DNA of 64,000 bases from Aphodovivens sp036306585 (GTDB lineage: Bacteria > Actinomycetota > Coriobacteriia > Coriobacteriales > Eggerthellaceae): contig JAXJZF010000005.1 in assembly GCA_036306585.1 (NCBI GenBank), forward strand, positions 124,001 to 188,000. The letters run 5' to 3'. Shown piece by piece: positions 43,308 to 50,863 of this stretch (position 1 is its first letter; the number at the start of each line of letters is the position of its first letter). The notes beneath the pieces were generated by a model. The model worked only from the letters and a program-made list of their open reading frames with translations. It was not told the DNA's origin and did no database searches. The translations under genes and the position numbers were made by a program.

Positions 43308-44448
43308 TAATCCGCAGCTGTGCTGCGGGTGTTCGGCGTGCCAATCGGCTTGCCCACTCTCGGCAATCACTGTGATCGAGGATAATCGGGGATTCTATCG
43401 TCCTAATGTGGATGAGGCAAAGTGCGTGCAATGTGGCCTGTGCGAGGCAACGTGTCCTGCCAACGGGGGGATGGCGGAGGAATTGAAGAGGGGACCGCTC
43501 GAAGTGCTAGCGTACAAGGGCACCGACCAAGAGAGGGCCAAGAGTTCCTCGGGTGCAGCCTTTTGGGCGCTGGCGCAATATGCGCTTGGCAAGGGCGGCG
43601 TAGTGTATGGCGCCTGTTTCGACGACGAGTTCCGCATTGTGCAGAGACGTTGCGTCACTGAGGGTGAGGCGCAGGCATGTAGGGGGTCGAAGTATTCACA
43701 GGGTTTTACGGGGACGACGTACGGCGAGGTTTATGAAGATCTGAGGCAGGGAAGGTGCGTGCTGTATACAGGTACCCCCTGCCAGATTGCGGGTCTGCGG
43801 AGCTTCCTTTCCAAGAAGAGCTATTCCGGACAGCTGGTAACCTGTGACCTGATATGCCACGGGACGCCGAGCAACCGGTTGTTCCGCGAGTACATCGCGT
43901 TTCTCGAACGGAAAAGCGGCAAGAAGGTGATCGGCTACTGCCATCGCCCGAAGGACAGGGGTTGGGGGGTTCATGTTGAGAAGGCGGCCTTGGAAGATGG
44001 CAGCACGCTCTACGATACGATTGAGAGCAATACGTGGCGAGACGTCTTCTACAGCAACGATGGGCTGAACTCTTGCTGCTACCGCTGCCTCTACACCGAT
44101 ATTCGCAGGGTTGCCGATTTCACTCTCGCTGACTTTCTTGGTGTGGACAGGTGCCGTAAAGAACTTAATGACCGAAGAGGCCTCTCTGTCGTCATGGTCA
44201 ATAGTGAGCTTGCGAAGGATATTGTAGGCCAGGGTGTTTTCGAGCCTGGGGCCGTGAAGATAACAATCGACGAGGTGATTCCCGGCAACCCCATGCTGCA
44301 AAGGCCCTCAGCGCCCCAGGACGACGTAGAGGGTTTTTGGCGGGCGTACGAAAAGCATGGCTTCGAAGGGGCGGCGCGCTATGTGGGGGCCTACGGGTTC
44401 GTCAAGACTGTTAAGACTCTGGTTAAGCGCCTTATGGGTAGAGTTTGA
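43294..44448 (+). CDS. Coenzyme F420 hydrogenase/dehydrogenase beta-subunit-like protein
   Basis: This 384-residue protein has two N-terminal [4Fe-4S] motifs (CCGCSACQSACP and CVQCGLCEATCP), then the FrhB-type domain (SSSGAAFWALAQYAL; GGVVYGACFDDEF; SKYSQGFTG; YTGTPCQIAGLRSFL; DLICHGTPSN) and later cysteines (CCYRCLYTD). In capsule loci such proteins accompany pyruvyl transferases, as here, and may reduce a sugar or the pyruvyl group with flavin; the reaction is unproven. The ATG at 43294 follows GGACGGGG and lies within the polymerase gene. Confidence 0.87.
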   Translation: MEICNNPQLCCGCSACQSACPLSAITVIEDNRGFYRPNVDEAKCVQCGLCEATCPANGGMAEELKRGPLEVLAYKGTDQERAKSSSGAAFWALAQYALGKGGVVYGACFDDEFRIVQRRCVTEGEAQACRGSKYSQGFTGTTYGEVYEDLRQGRCVLYTGTPCQIAGLRSFLSKKSYSGQLVTCDLICHGTPSNRLFREYIAFLERKSGKKVIGYCHRPKDRGWGVHVEKAALEDGSTLYDTIESNTWRDVFYSNDGLNSCCYRCLYTDIRRVADFTLADFLGVDRCRKELNDRRGLSVVMVNSELAKDIVGQGVFEPGAVKITIDEVIPGNPMLQRPSAPQDDVEGFWRAYEKHGFEGAARYVGAYGFVKTVKTLVKRLMGRV

Positions 44449-44478
44449 CAAACAAATAGAAGAAGAGGGTGACTTCCT

Positions 44479-44970
44479 TTGAATCCTATGGAATTCATCG
44501 AGCGGGCAGCGTGTTGGGCTTACGTTCGCGGCAAACTTGCTTTCCTAATGGGCAGGTTTCCCGGCCAGATAATTATGACGAAGGCGTTTAGGCGGCCCTT
44601 TTACTGCCGCGTGTCGGCTACGGGACGCATCAAAGTGGCAGAGCGGACCTCATTCAACTACGGGTGTGTTTTGATTGCCCACGAACGCATCGACATCGGC
44701 AAGGGATGCTTGTTCGGGCCTAACGTGCATGTATATGACTTCGACCACGGCATGGCGCAGGACGGCACGATGTACCGCGACCAGCCGACCAAGACCTCGC
44801 CAGTCCGCATCGGAGACAATGTGTGGCTGGGCGCGAACGTTGTTGTGCTCAAGGGCGTCACAATCGGGGATAATGCGGTTATTGCCGCGAACAGCGTCGT
44901 CTCAAAAGATGTGCCAGCGAACACATTGTTTTACGAGAAGCGTGAGCGGTGTTATAGGGATCTGCGGTAG
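44479..44970 (+). CDS. Hexapeptide acyltransferase of the capsule locus
   Basis: This 163-residue left-handed beta-helix protein has SFNYGCVLIAHERIDIGKGCLFGPNVHVYDFDHG, then SPVRIGDNVWLGANVVVLKGVTIGDNAVIAANSVVSKDVPANTLF, typical of maltose/galactoside-type O-acetyltransferases. The DFDHG histidine is the likely catalytic base. TTG at 44479 after AGAGGGTGA is the start; ATG at 44488 is an alternative. It is the last intact gene of the operon. A second acyltransferase at 38819 suggests more than one acetylated position. Confidence 0.87.
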   Translation: MNPMEFIERAACWAYVRGKLAFLMGRFPGQIIMTKAFRRPFYCRVSATGRIKVAERTSFNYGCVLIAHERIDIGKGCLFGPNVHVYDFDHGMAQDGTMYRDQPTKTSPVRIGDNVWLGANVVVLKGVTIGDNAVIAANSVVSKDVPANTLFYEKRERCYRDLR

Positions 44971-44988
44971 TCGAGGACGGTTGCAGTG

Positions 44989-45394
44989 ATGCCCTGCTTC
45001 AATATGTATGTAAGCGAGTGTTTGCTCAGCGTAATTAAGCATGGTGGCGCTTTTCGAATGGTTGAGCTTTGTTTTGAGCTTCAAAATAAACTGGCTGATT
45101 GCTTTGCCAGGGGATGAAGCCAAGACATTTTCCAACGCTTCAGATGGTGCATAGCGTAGTAGATACTTCGGACTATGGCGGGCTCATGGCATTTCGTGCG
45201 GCCTTAGCACCTGCGATGTCATTGACGGCGTGTGCTTGGGACCGCGTATTGGCGCTCACTATAACAACCTGAGCTTTAGCTACAATGGCTACCGTCTCCC
45301 CGCTATCTTGGGTGTGCTTGTCGGCTCAGTGCCTATAAAAGAAAGGCCTAAATGCAATCGAGAGACTGAAGGCTACGTAACTGGTCGAATCTGA
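44989..45394 (+). pseudogene. Decayed coding sequence at the end of the capsule operon
   Basis: Two short open stretches lie here in different frames. The first (44989-45117) reads VAVMPCFNMYVSECLLSVIKHGG around its start, which recalls the opening of GT2 glycosyltransferases (V-x-MP-x-x-N...SV), but it stops after 42 codons. The second, open from 45155 to the stop at 45392-45394, encodes CDVIDGVCLGPRIGAHYNN and more, without a start codon or known match. Base composition stays like the capsule genes. I read this as one or two broken transferase genes; the GT2 idea is weak. Confidence 0.4.
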
Positions 45395-45418
45395 TTTGCG
45401 TCGCCTCTGTCGTTCCTA

Positions 45419-45451
45419 CCCCGCAACTCAAACCGAGTTGCGGGGTTTCTT
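45419..45451 (+). terminator. Terminator closing the capsule locus
   Basis: A perfect 11-bp stem (CCCCGCAACTC / GAGTTGCGGGG) with an AAACC loop is followed by TTTCTT. It is the only strong terminator between the antiterminator gene and the conjugative element. Confidence 0.93.
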
Positions 45452-45583
45452 GGTCTTTGGGCGGATTATTCGCTGCTGGTTAACGGTCGTTAACTACTGG
45501 GGGTGACAATCGTCAAAAGGCCCTCTTTCGTCGTGGCCGCCGCTCGCCCTTAGGGCACGTCCAAAATACCCCGTTTTCCGCCT

Positions 45584-45629
45584 CTGGGCAGGAGCGCAAT
45601 CCCGCGCTCCCTGACCCAGGGGAGGAAAC
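45584..45629 (+). promoter_or_regulatory. 5' hairpin next to the ribosome site of the first element gene
   Basis: GGAGCGC (45591-45597) pairs with GCGCTCC (45604-45610), loop AATCCC, extended by CTGGG (45584-45588) with CCCAG (45615-45619). The ribosome site GGGGAGG begins directly beside the hairpin, so folding could limit translation of the next gene. The 130 bp before it hold a GTTAAC pair (45479, 45489) and nothing else recognised. Confidence 0.5.
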
Positions 45630-46088
45630 ATGCCCTCATCGCGAGGCTGCCGCAGCAGCTACGACTGCATCGTCAAGATCAAGGGCGTCACCGCGCGTCC
45701 GATACTGTTCAGCCAGCTCATGCGGAGCGACGGCGAGGGGGTGATAAACCCCGAGGAACTGTTCGCAGACGATCGCAGCCCCGCCTCTGAGCAGGAGCGC
45801 GTCCGTGAGGATGAGCTACATTCGATCATGCACAGCATACTTGACTGGGCGATATCCTTCCTGAGCGAGTCCAGCCAAGGCACCATCCGCGCCATCTATT
45901 TCGAGGGCAAGACCGTCAAGCAGCACAGCGAGGAGGAGTACGTCACCGTCTACGCGATCTACAAGCGCCTGGCACGCTCGTATCCCGTCCTCAAGGAAAT
46001 CGTCCTTGAGGAGTTGGAGGAGCTTGACGACGAGACGCGCGCCGAGCTCGAGGCTATGTTTGGGATCGGCGGTCGCGATGGGAAGTGA
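45630..46088 (+). CDS. Small regulatory protein, possibly sigma-70-like
   Basis: This 152-residue acidic protein has a helical middle (ELHSIMHSILDWAISFLSESSQGTIRAIYFEGKT) and a part that may be a helix-turn-helix (KQHSEEEYVTVYAIYKRLARSYPVLKEIV). Size and position at the start of a conjugative element, before recombinase genes, resemble the small sigma-like ORF7 of Tn916-type elements, but sequence similarity is too weak for certainty. The ATG follows GGGGAGGAAAC. It may control transcription of the recombinase genes downstream. Confidence 0.45.
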   Translation: MPSSRGCRSSYDCIVKIKGVTARPILFSQLMRSDGEGVINPEELFADDRSPASEQERVREDELHSIMHSILDWAISFLSESSQGTIRAIYFEGKTVKQHSEEEYVTVYAIYKRLARSYPVLKEIVLEELEELDDETRAELEAMFGIGGRDGK

Positions 46089-46092
46089 GCAG

Positions 46093-46362
46093 ATGGAAGC
46101 CGCGCAGGACGGGATGTTCCCTTGCAGCGGCGACGAGCCATTTGCCGACAACGGACCGAGCGAAGCTGCGGTTGCCGGTGCGCTGCCGCGCGAGCTTCAG
46201 CAGGACGCTTCTGCGGCTGCCCGCGATGCGCTTTGCGTCCGATACGGATCGATCCGCGTGCGCGTATCCTACGCCGGCGAGTGCAGCATCGAGGAGGCCG
46301 TGTCGCGCTACCTGGCTGCGAGCGAGAACGTGCGCGACGTCATAGGCGAGGAGCTTGCCTGA
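46093..46362 (+). CDS. Small hypothetical protein before the recombinases
   Basis: This 89-residue acidic protein has no recognised domain. Its C-terminal part (DALCVRYGSIRVRVSYAGECSIEEAVSRYLAASENV) looks like one beta-hairpin and a helix. GGGAAGTGAG lies before the ATG at 46093; an in-frame ATG at 46078 overlapping the previous gene is an alternative. Its position suggests a partner or regulator of the recombinases, in the place of ORF8-like genes of other elements. The 211 bp that follow hold no clear feature before a strong AGGAGG ribosome site. Confidence 0.5.
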   Translation: MEAAQDGMFPCSGDEPFADNGPSEAAVAGALPRELQQDASAAARDALCVRYGSIRVRVSYAGECSIEEAVSRYLAASENVRDVIGEELA

Positions 46363-46573
46363 CGCGATTCGACCGGCATCGGCAAACACTCCATCAACCC
46401 TGAGATTTTCGCCTTTGCCGGCGCAGAGCTGCTGAAGGCGTGGTACGATTGCGTCAGACGCATACAAGAGTCCTCGGCGTCGGTTGTTTTCTTGGCGGGA
46501 AGCGCAGCGCATCCCGAGGACATCTCAGAGCCTCCTGGCGCACGTACACATATGTGCAAAAGGAGGCCTTTTC

Positions 46574-48205
46574 ATGCCCAGAACCAAAACGCCAAAACCA
46601 GCGGCAAGGGTTTATCGCGCCGCTAGCTACGCCAGGCTCTCCGTCGATGACGAGAGCTACGGCACCAGCGGCTCGGTGCTCAACCAGCATGCCATGATCC
46701 GCGACTTCGCCGACGCGAACGGCGGCCTGAGCATCGTCGCCGAGTACTCCGACGACGGTTTCTCGGGCTCCACCTTTGAGAACCGCCCCGGCTGGGGCAG
46801 CCTACTCGCCGACGTGGAGGCCGGCAAGATCGACTGCATCGTCGTCAAGGACCTGAGTCGCCTCGGCCGCAACTACCTGGACGTGTCGCGCTACCTGGAC
46901 CAGGTGTTCCCGGCGCTCGGCGTGCGCGTGATGGCCATCACCGACGGCTACGACTCCGCAGCCGAGAAGACGCCGGCCGACGCGCTGATGCTGCCGGTGA
47001 AGAACCTCTTCAACGATATGTACTGCCGCGACGCCTCCGCCAAGACCAAGGCGTCGCTTTCCGCCAAGCGCCGCCGCGGCGAGTTCGTTGGCGCATTCGC
47101 CCCCTATGGCTACGCCAAGGGGTCGGGCCCCGACCGCGGCAGGCTTGTGGTCGACCCGGAACCCGCCGGTGTTGTGCGCGGCATCTTCGATGCGCGCATC
47201 GGCGGCATGAGCGCCGCCGGCATAGCCGCCATGCTCAATGAGAGCCTTGTGCCAAGCCCCTACGAGTATTTCGCGGCGAAGGGCGCGGCGCGCAGCTCGA
47301 ACTTCTGCAAGGGGGAGAGGACCGCCTGGGACGCGCGCACGGTGCTGCGCATCCTGTCGAACGAGACCTATGCGGGCACGCTCGTGCAGGGCAAGACCTG
47401 CAAGCCCGATTTCCGGCGCAAGGCGGTGCTCCTCGTCGACGAGTCCGAGTGGGACCGCTCGCCCGGCGCGCACGAGGCGATAGTGGACCCGGCCACCTTC
47501 GGCCTGGTGCGCAAGCTGGCGCGGCGCGATATGCGCCTGTCGCCCGGCGCCAAGCGGTCGCTGCCGCTGTCGGGGTTCCTCTTCTGCGCGGATTGCGGCG
47601 CGACGATGGCGCGGCATGCGAGCCGCCGCTCCAGCGGCAAACGCTTCTACTATTCCTGCGAGACGCATAGGAAGAACCGTGCCGAGTGCGGCATGCACAA
47701 GGTGTGGGAGGACGAGCTTTCGGCGGCGGTGATGCGGGCAGTGCACGGGCACGCCCTCGCGGCGGTCGACGGCGATGGCGCGGTGAGGGGTGCCGAGGCG
47801 TACCGCCACGACAGGCGCGCCGAGCTCGCCTGCCGCCTGGAGTCGGTGGAGGGGCGCATCGAGCACAACGGCGACTTGCGGCTGCGCATGTACTCCGATT
47901 ACGCGGCGGGCGTCATTGACAAGGCGCAGTACGCCGAGCTCGCTCGGGCCGTCGACGCCAGGCTGCAGGAGCTGAAGGGCGAGAAGGCCGGTATCGAGCG
48001 GGAATCGGCCCAGTTGGATGACGTGCGCGCGGAGACCTGGGAGCAAACCTTGGCGCGCTACCGCGACGCCGAGGGCCTCGAGCGCGTGATGGTCGTAGAG
48101 CTCATCGACAGGGTGCTCGTCGGCGAGGGCGGCGACATCGAGGTGGTCTTCCGGTTCGGCGACCCCGTCGCCGCATGCGCCTCGAAGCAAGAGGGGGTGG
48201 CGTGA
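46574..48205 (+). CDS. Large serine recombinase 1
   Basis: This 543-residue recombinase has an intact catalytic domain: YARLS with nucleophile Ser23, VLNQHAMIRDF, EYSDDGFSGSTFENRPG and VVKDLSRLGRNYLD with the catalytic arginines. The recombinase domain (PYGYAKGSG, GMSAAGIAAMLN, SNETYAGTLVQGK), a zinc ribbon (FCADCGATM and YSCETHRKNRAECG) and a coiled coil with the C-terminal tail (ELIDRVLVGEGGDIEVVF) follow. It cuts and joins att sites with 2-bp overlaps. AAAAGGAGG precedes the ATG. Its stop codon overlaps the start of the next gene. Confidence 0.92.
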   Translation: MPRTKTPKPAARVYRAASYARLSVDDESYGTSGSVLNQHAMIRDFADANGGLSIVAEYSDDGFSGSTFENRPGWGSLLADVEAGKIDCIVVKDLSRLGRNYLDVSRYLDQVFPALGVRVMAITDGYDSAAEKTPADALMLPVKNLFNDMYCRDASAKTKASLSAKRRRGEFVGAFAPYGYAKGSGPDRGRLVVDPEPAGVVRGIFDARIGGMSAAGIAAMLNESLVPSPYEYFAAKGAARSSNFCKGERTAWDARTVLRILSNETYAGTLVQGKTCKPDFRRKAVLLVDESEWDRSPGAHEAIVDPATFGLVRKLARRDMRLSPGAKRSLPLSGFLFCADCGATMARHASRRSSGKRFYYSCETHRKNRAECGMHKVWEDELSAAVMRAVHGHALAAVDGDGAVRGAEAYRHDRRAELACRLESVEGRIEHNGDLRLRMYSDYAAGVIDKAQYAELARAVDARLQELKGEKAGIERESAQLDDVRAETWEQTLARYRDAEGLERVMVVELIDRVLVGEGGDIEVVFRFGDPVAACASKQEGVA

Positions 48206-49185
48206 TGGCGGGCTTCGACCTCTCTGACGTGCTGGCGGCGGCGCGCGGTATCCCCGGGGCGCGCGAGGACGGCAGATGGCGCTGCGTCGTGTACCTTTCT
48301 GCCTATGACTGGATGAGCGGCTGGCTTCGCGTCCCCGATATGGCGGCGCAGTCGGCGGCGTGCAAGGCATGGCTTTCCGCCCACGGGGATGTGCGCAAGG
48401 CGGAGACCATCAGGAACCGCAACGCCGTGCGCAACGTGCGCGCCGCCTTCGACGAGCTCATGCGCGTTATTGAGAACCGCAGGGCCGACTGCGTGGTCGT
48501 GCCCGACATAGCGGTGTTCGCGCCGTGCTTCTCGGAGGCCCGCTTCTACGTCGAGGAGGTTCTGATGCCCATGGGCTTCCGCTTCGTGGACTGCGCGCGC
48601 GGCTTTGACACGCAGGGCGGCGACGTGCGGGCGTACTTCAAGGGGCTGCAGACAGAGATGTCCGATGCGCTGGCCCTGCATGCCGAGCACGACAGGCTCG
48701 CCTCCGGCGGGCTTATAAGGCGCAACGTCCCCTTCGGCTACGTCTTCGACGAGGACGCGCCCTGCGGCGCGCGCGTGGACGGCGAGGTGGCGGCCTTCGT
48801 CCCCAGAATCTTCGAGCTTGCCGCCCAGGGGCGCTGGTGGCGCAGCAAGCTGGAGGGCCAGGTGCGCGAGCTTGGGTGCCCCGGGCCCAGGCAGAGGGCC
48901 AACGAGCTCTACGGCCACAATCGGCACGCCATTGAAGGCTGGGATTACGCCGCCATCAGGAGCATGGTGACCAACCCCTTCTACACGGGGGACTTCGCCC
49001 CCGAGCGCCTCGCCAGCATCCGCATGCGCAAAAGCGGCATCCCGATCGGGTCGTTCCCTGTCATCGAAGGGCACCACCCGGCGCTGGTCGGCCGCGAGCT
49101 GTTCGAGGAGGCCAACGAGGGGCTTGCGCGCAACCGCTACGCCTGCCCGACTAAGGCCGAGGGAAGGAGGCCCTGCCGTGGCTAG
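48205..49185 (+). CDS. Catalytically dead, shortened serine recombinase homologue
   Basis: This 326-residue protein aligns with the resolvase and recombinase domains of its neighbours but has lost the active site. YARLS of recombinase 1 becomes YLSAY at residues 30-34, so both Arg and nucleophile Ser are gone, and KDLSRLGRN becomes PDIAVFAPC over a gap-free stretch of about 40 residues. Later parts are kept (NVPFGYVFDED, RSMVTNPFYTGDF, EGHHPALVGRELF), but the protein ends before the zinc ribbon and coiled coil. The reading frame is clean and coupled on both sides (TGATG with the gene before, 8-bp overlap after), so it is probably a real, non-catalytic partner subunit rather than debris. Confidence 0.85.
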   Translation: MAGFDLSDVLAAARGIPGAREDGRWRCVVYLSAYDWMSGWLRVPDMAAQSAACKAWLSAHGDVRKAETIRNRNAVRNVRAAFDELMRVIENRRADCVVVPDIAVFAPCFSEARFYVEEVLMPMGFRFVDCARGFDTQGGDVRAYFKGLQTEMSDALALHAEHDRLASGGLIRRNVPFGYVFDEDAPCGARVDGEVAAFVPRIFELAAQGRWWRSKLEGQVRELGCPGPRQRANELYGHNRHAIEGWDYAAIRSMVTNPFYTGDFAPERLASIRMRKSGIPIGSFPVIEGHHPALVGRELFEEANEGLARNRYACPTKAEGRRPCRG

Positions 49186-50863
49186 GAAGTCGAGGAAGAC
49201 GGCAGCAAGCGTCGCGGCGGTTTCTGCGGCGCCTGCGGCAAAGGTGTGGAGCTGCGCCGTCTACGCGCGGCTGAGCTGCAGGAACAACGGGCAGGCGGGC
49301 GACGGCAGCCTGCGGGCCCAGGTCGATTTCGTGCGCGACAGCTTGTCGGGCATGGAGGGCGTGGAGGTGGTCGGCGTCTACGAGGACAATGGCCGCACAG
49401 GCACCACGTTCGAGGGCAGGGCCGCGTTCGACGCGCTCATGGACGAGGTGCGCGCAGGCGCCGTCGACTGCATCGCCGTGAAGGATTTGAGCCGTTTCGG
49501 GCGCAATATGTACGAGACGAGCACGTACCTGGAGCGCATCTTCCCGTTTCTGGGCGTGCGCTTCATCGCGGTGAACGACGGGCTCGACACGCTGCAGGGC
49601 GACGGCGGCATCGTCGTGCCCTTCAAGGGGCTGGTCAACGAGATGTACGCGGTGGAGACGTCCCGCAAGGTGTCGGCGGTGAAGCACCGCCAGATGGAGG
49701 AGGGGGAGGTCATCTACGGCAACACGTGCTACGGCTACCGCGTGGTGCGCGGCGAGGGCAGGCTTGACGTCGACGACGCCACTGCGCCGTTCGTGCCGCT
49801 GGCCTTCTCCATGTTCCTCGACGGCGAGCGGTTGGTCGACATCGCGTCAGCGCTTGCGGAAATGGGCGCGCCAACGCCCGTCGACCACCTGGACGCCCAG
49901 TCGTCGGCGGGCTACGCGGGCGTCTGGCGCGACAGGCCGTGGTCGGCGCGCTACGTCGCCAAGATGCTCGACAACCCCGTCTACGTCGGCACGCTCGTGC
50001 TTGGCAACACCTACCGGTCGCTTTACGACGGGATTCCCGCGCACACGGTGCCCGAGGGCGAGCGCCTGGTCTTCCCCGATGCGCACCCGGCGCTCGTGCC
50101 GGCCGAGGTGTTCGGCCGCGTCCGCGCCAAGCGGCGCGCCCAGAAGGCGGCGAAGCGGGCGCAGGTGGCGGCCAAGGAGGCCGACCGCAATGCCATGCCC
50201 GACGAGCTGGCGGGCGTGTTGTTCTGCGCCGAGTGCGGTGGCCGCATGATCCTCGACCGCAGGTTCAACCCGAAGACGGGGGAGGCCCGGGGCAGCGTGT
50301 ACAAGTGCCGGCGGCACCATGGGCGCGGCTGCGGCAACGACGTGCGCGTCGCCGAGCGCGCGCTGCGCATAGCCATCATGGACGAGGTCAGGGTTCAGGT
50401 CTCGACGGCGCTGGAGCTCGATCGGGTGCTCCCCGGGCTCAGGGGTAGCGAGGCTGCGGTCGACGAGAGGAGGCGGCTGCAGGCGTCCGTCGACGCACTG
50501 GCCTCGCGGGCCGCCGCGTTGTCGCGCGAGCGGCAGCGGCTCTACGAGCTGTACGCATGCGGTGGTGTGACGCTGGCCGAGTACAAGGAGATGCAGGCCG
50601 AGGCCGACGGGAGGGCGGCCGATTGCCGGGCTGCGCTCGATGCGGCCAACCGCGAGCTCGCGGACTTCGACGCGCTGCTCGCCTCAGACGGCGCGTTCAA
50701 GGAGGCGGTCGCGGCGCTTGAGGACCTGTTCACGTTCAGCCGCGACCTGGTGCTGGCGCTGGTGAGGCGCATAGAGGTGAGCCGCGACGGCGGCATCGAG
50801 ATCCAGTTCATGTTCGGCGACTGGCGCGACAGGGTGGCTTCTATAGAGCGGAGGCTCGCATGA
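49178..50863 (+). CDS. Large serine recombinase 2
   Basis: This 561-residue recombinase has an intact catalytic domain (VYARLSCRNNG, VYEDNGRTGTTFEGR, VKDLSRFGRNMYE), a recombinase domain (YGYRVVRGEG, LDNPVYVGTLVLGN), a zinc ribbon (FCAECGGRM and YKCRRHHGRGCGND) and a coiled coil (ALSRERQRLYELYACGGVTL). A Lys/Ala-rich N-terminal extension precedes the domain. GTG at 49178 after AAGGAGG is the start; it lies within the previous gene's last codons. The pair recombinase 1 and 2 recalls CcrA/CcrB in needing more than one subunit type, which is inference. Confidence 0.9.
   Translation: MARKSRKTAASVAAVSAAPAAKVWSCAVYARLSCRNNGQAGDGSLRAQVDFVRDSLSGMEGVEVVGVYEDNGRTGTTFEGRAAFDALMDEVRAGAVDCIAVKDLSRFGRNMYETSTYLERIFPFLGVRFIAVNDGLDTLQGDGGIVVPFKGLVNEMYAVETSRKVSAVKHRQMEEGEVIYGNTCYGYRVVRGEGRLDVDDATAPFVPLAFSMFLDGERLVDIASALAEMGAPTPVDHLDAQSSAGYAGVWRDRPWSARYVAKMLDNPVYVGTLVLGNTYRSLYDGIPAHTVPEGERLVFPDAHPALVPAEVFGRVRAKRRAQKAAKRAQVAAKEADRNAMPDELAGVLFCAECGGRMILDRRFNPKTGEARGSVYKCRRHHGRGCGNDVRVAERALRIAIMDEVRVQVSTALELDRVLPGLRGSEAAVDERRRLQASVDALASRAAALSRERQRLYELYACGGVTLAEYKEMQAEADGRAADCRAALDAANRELADFDALLASDGAFKEAVAALEDLFTFSRDLVLALVRRIEVSRDGGIEIQFMFGDWRDRVASIERRLA

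Noticed and set aside
45479..45494. GTTAAC repeated twice with a 4-bp spacer, considered as an element end
   Set aside because: No matching copy is seen in the window, and serine-recombinase sites do not need such a sequence.
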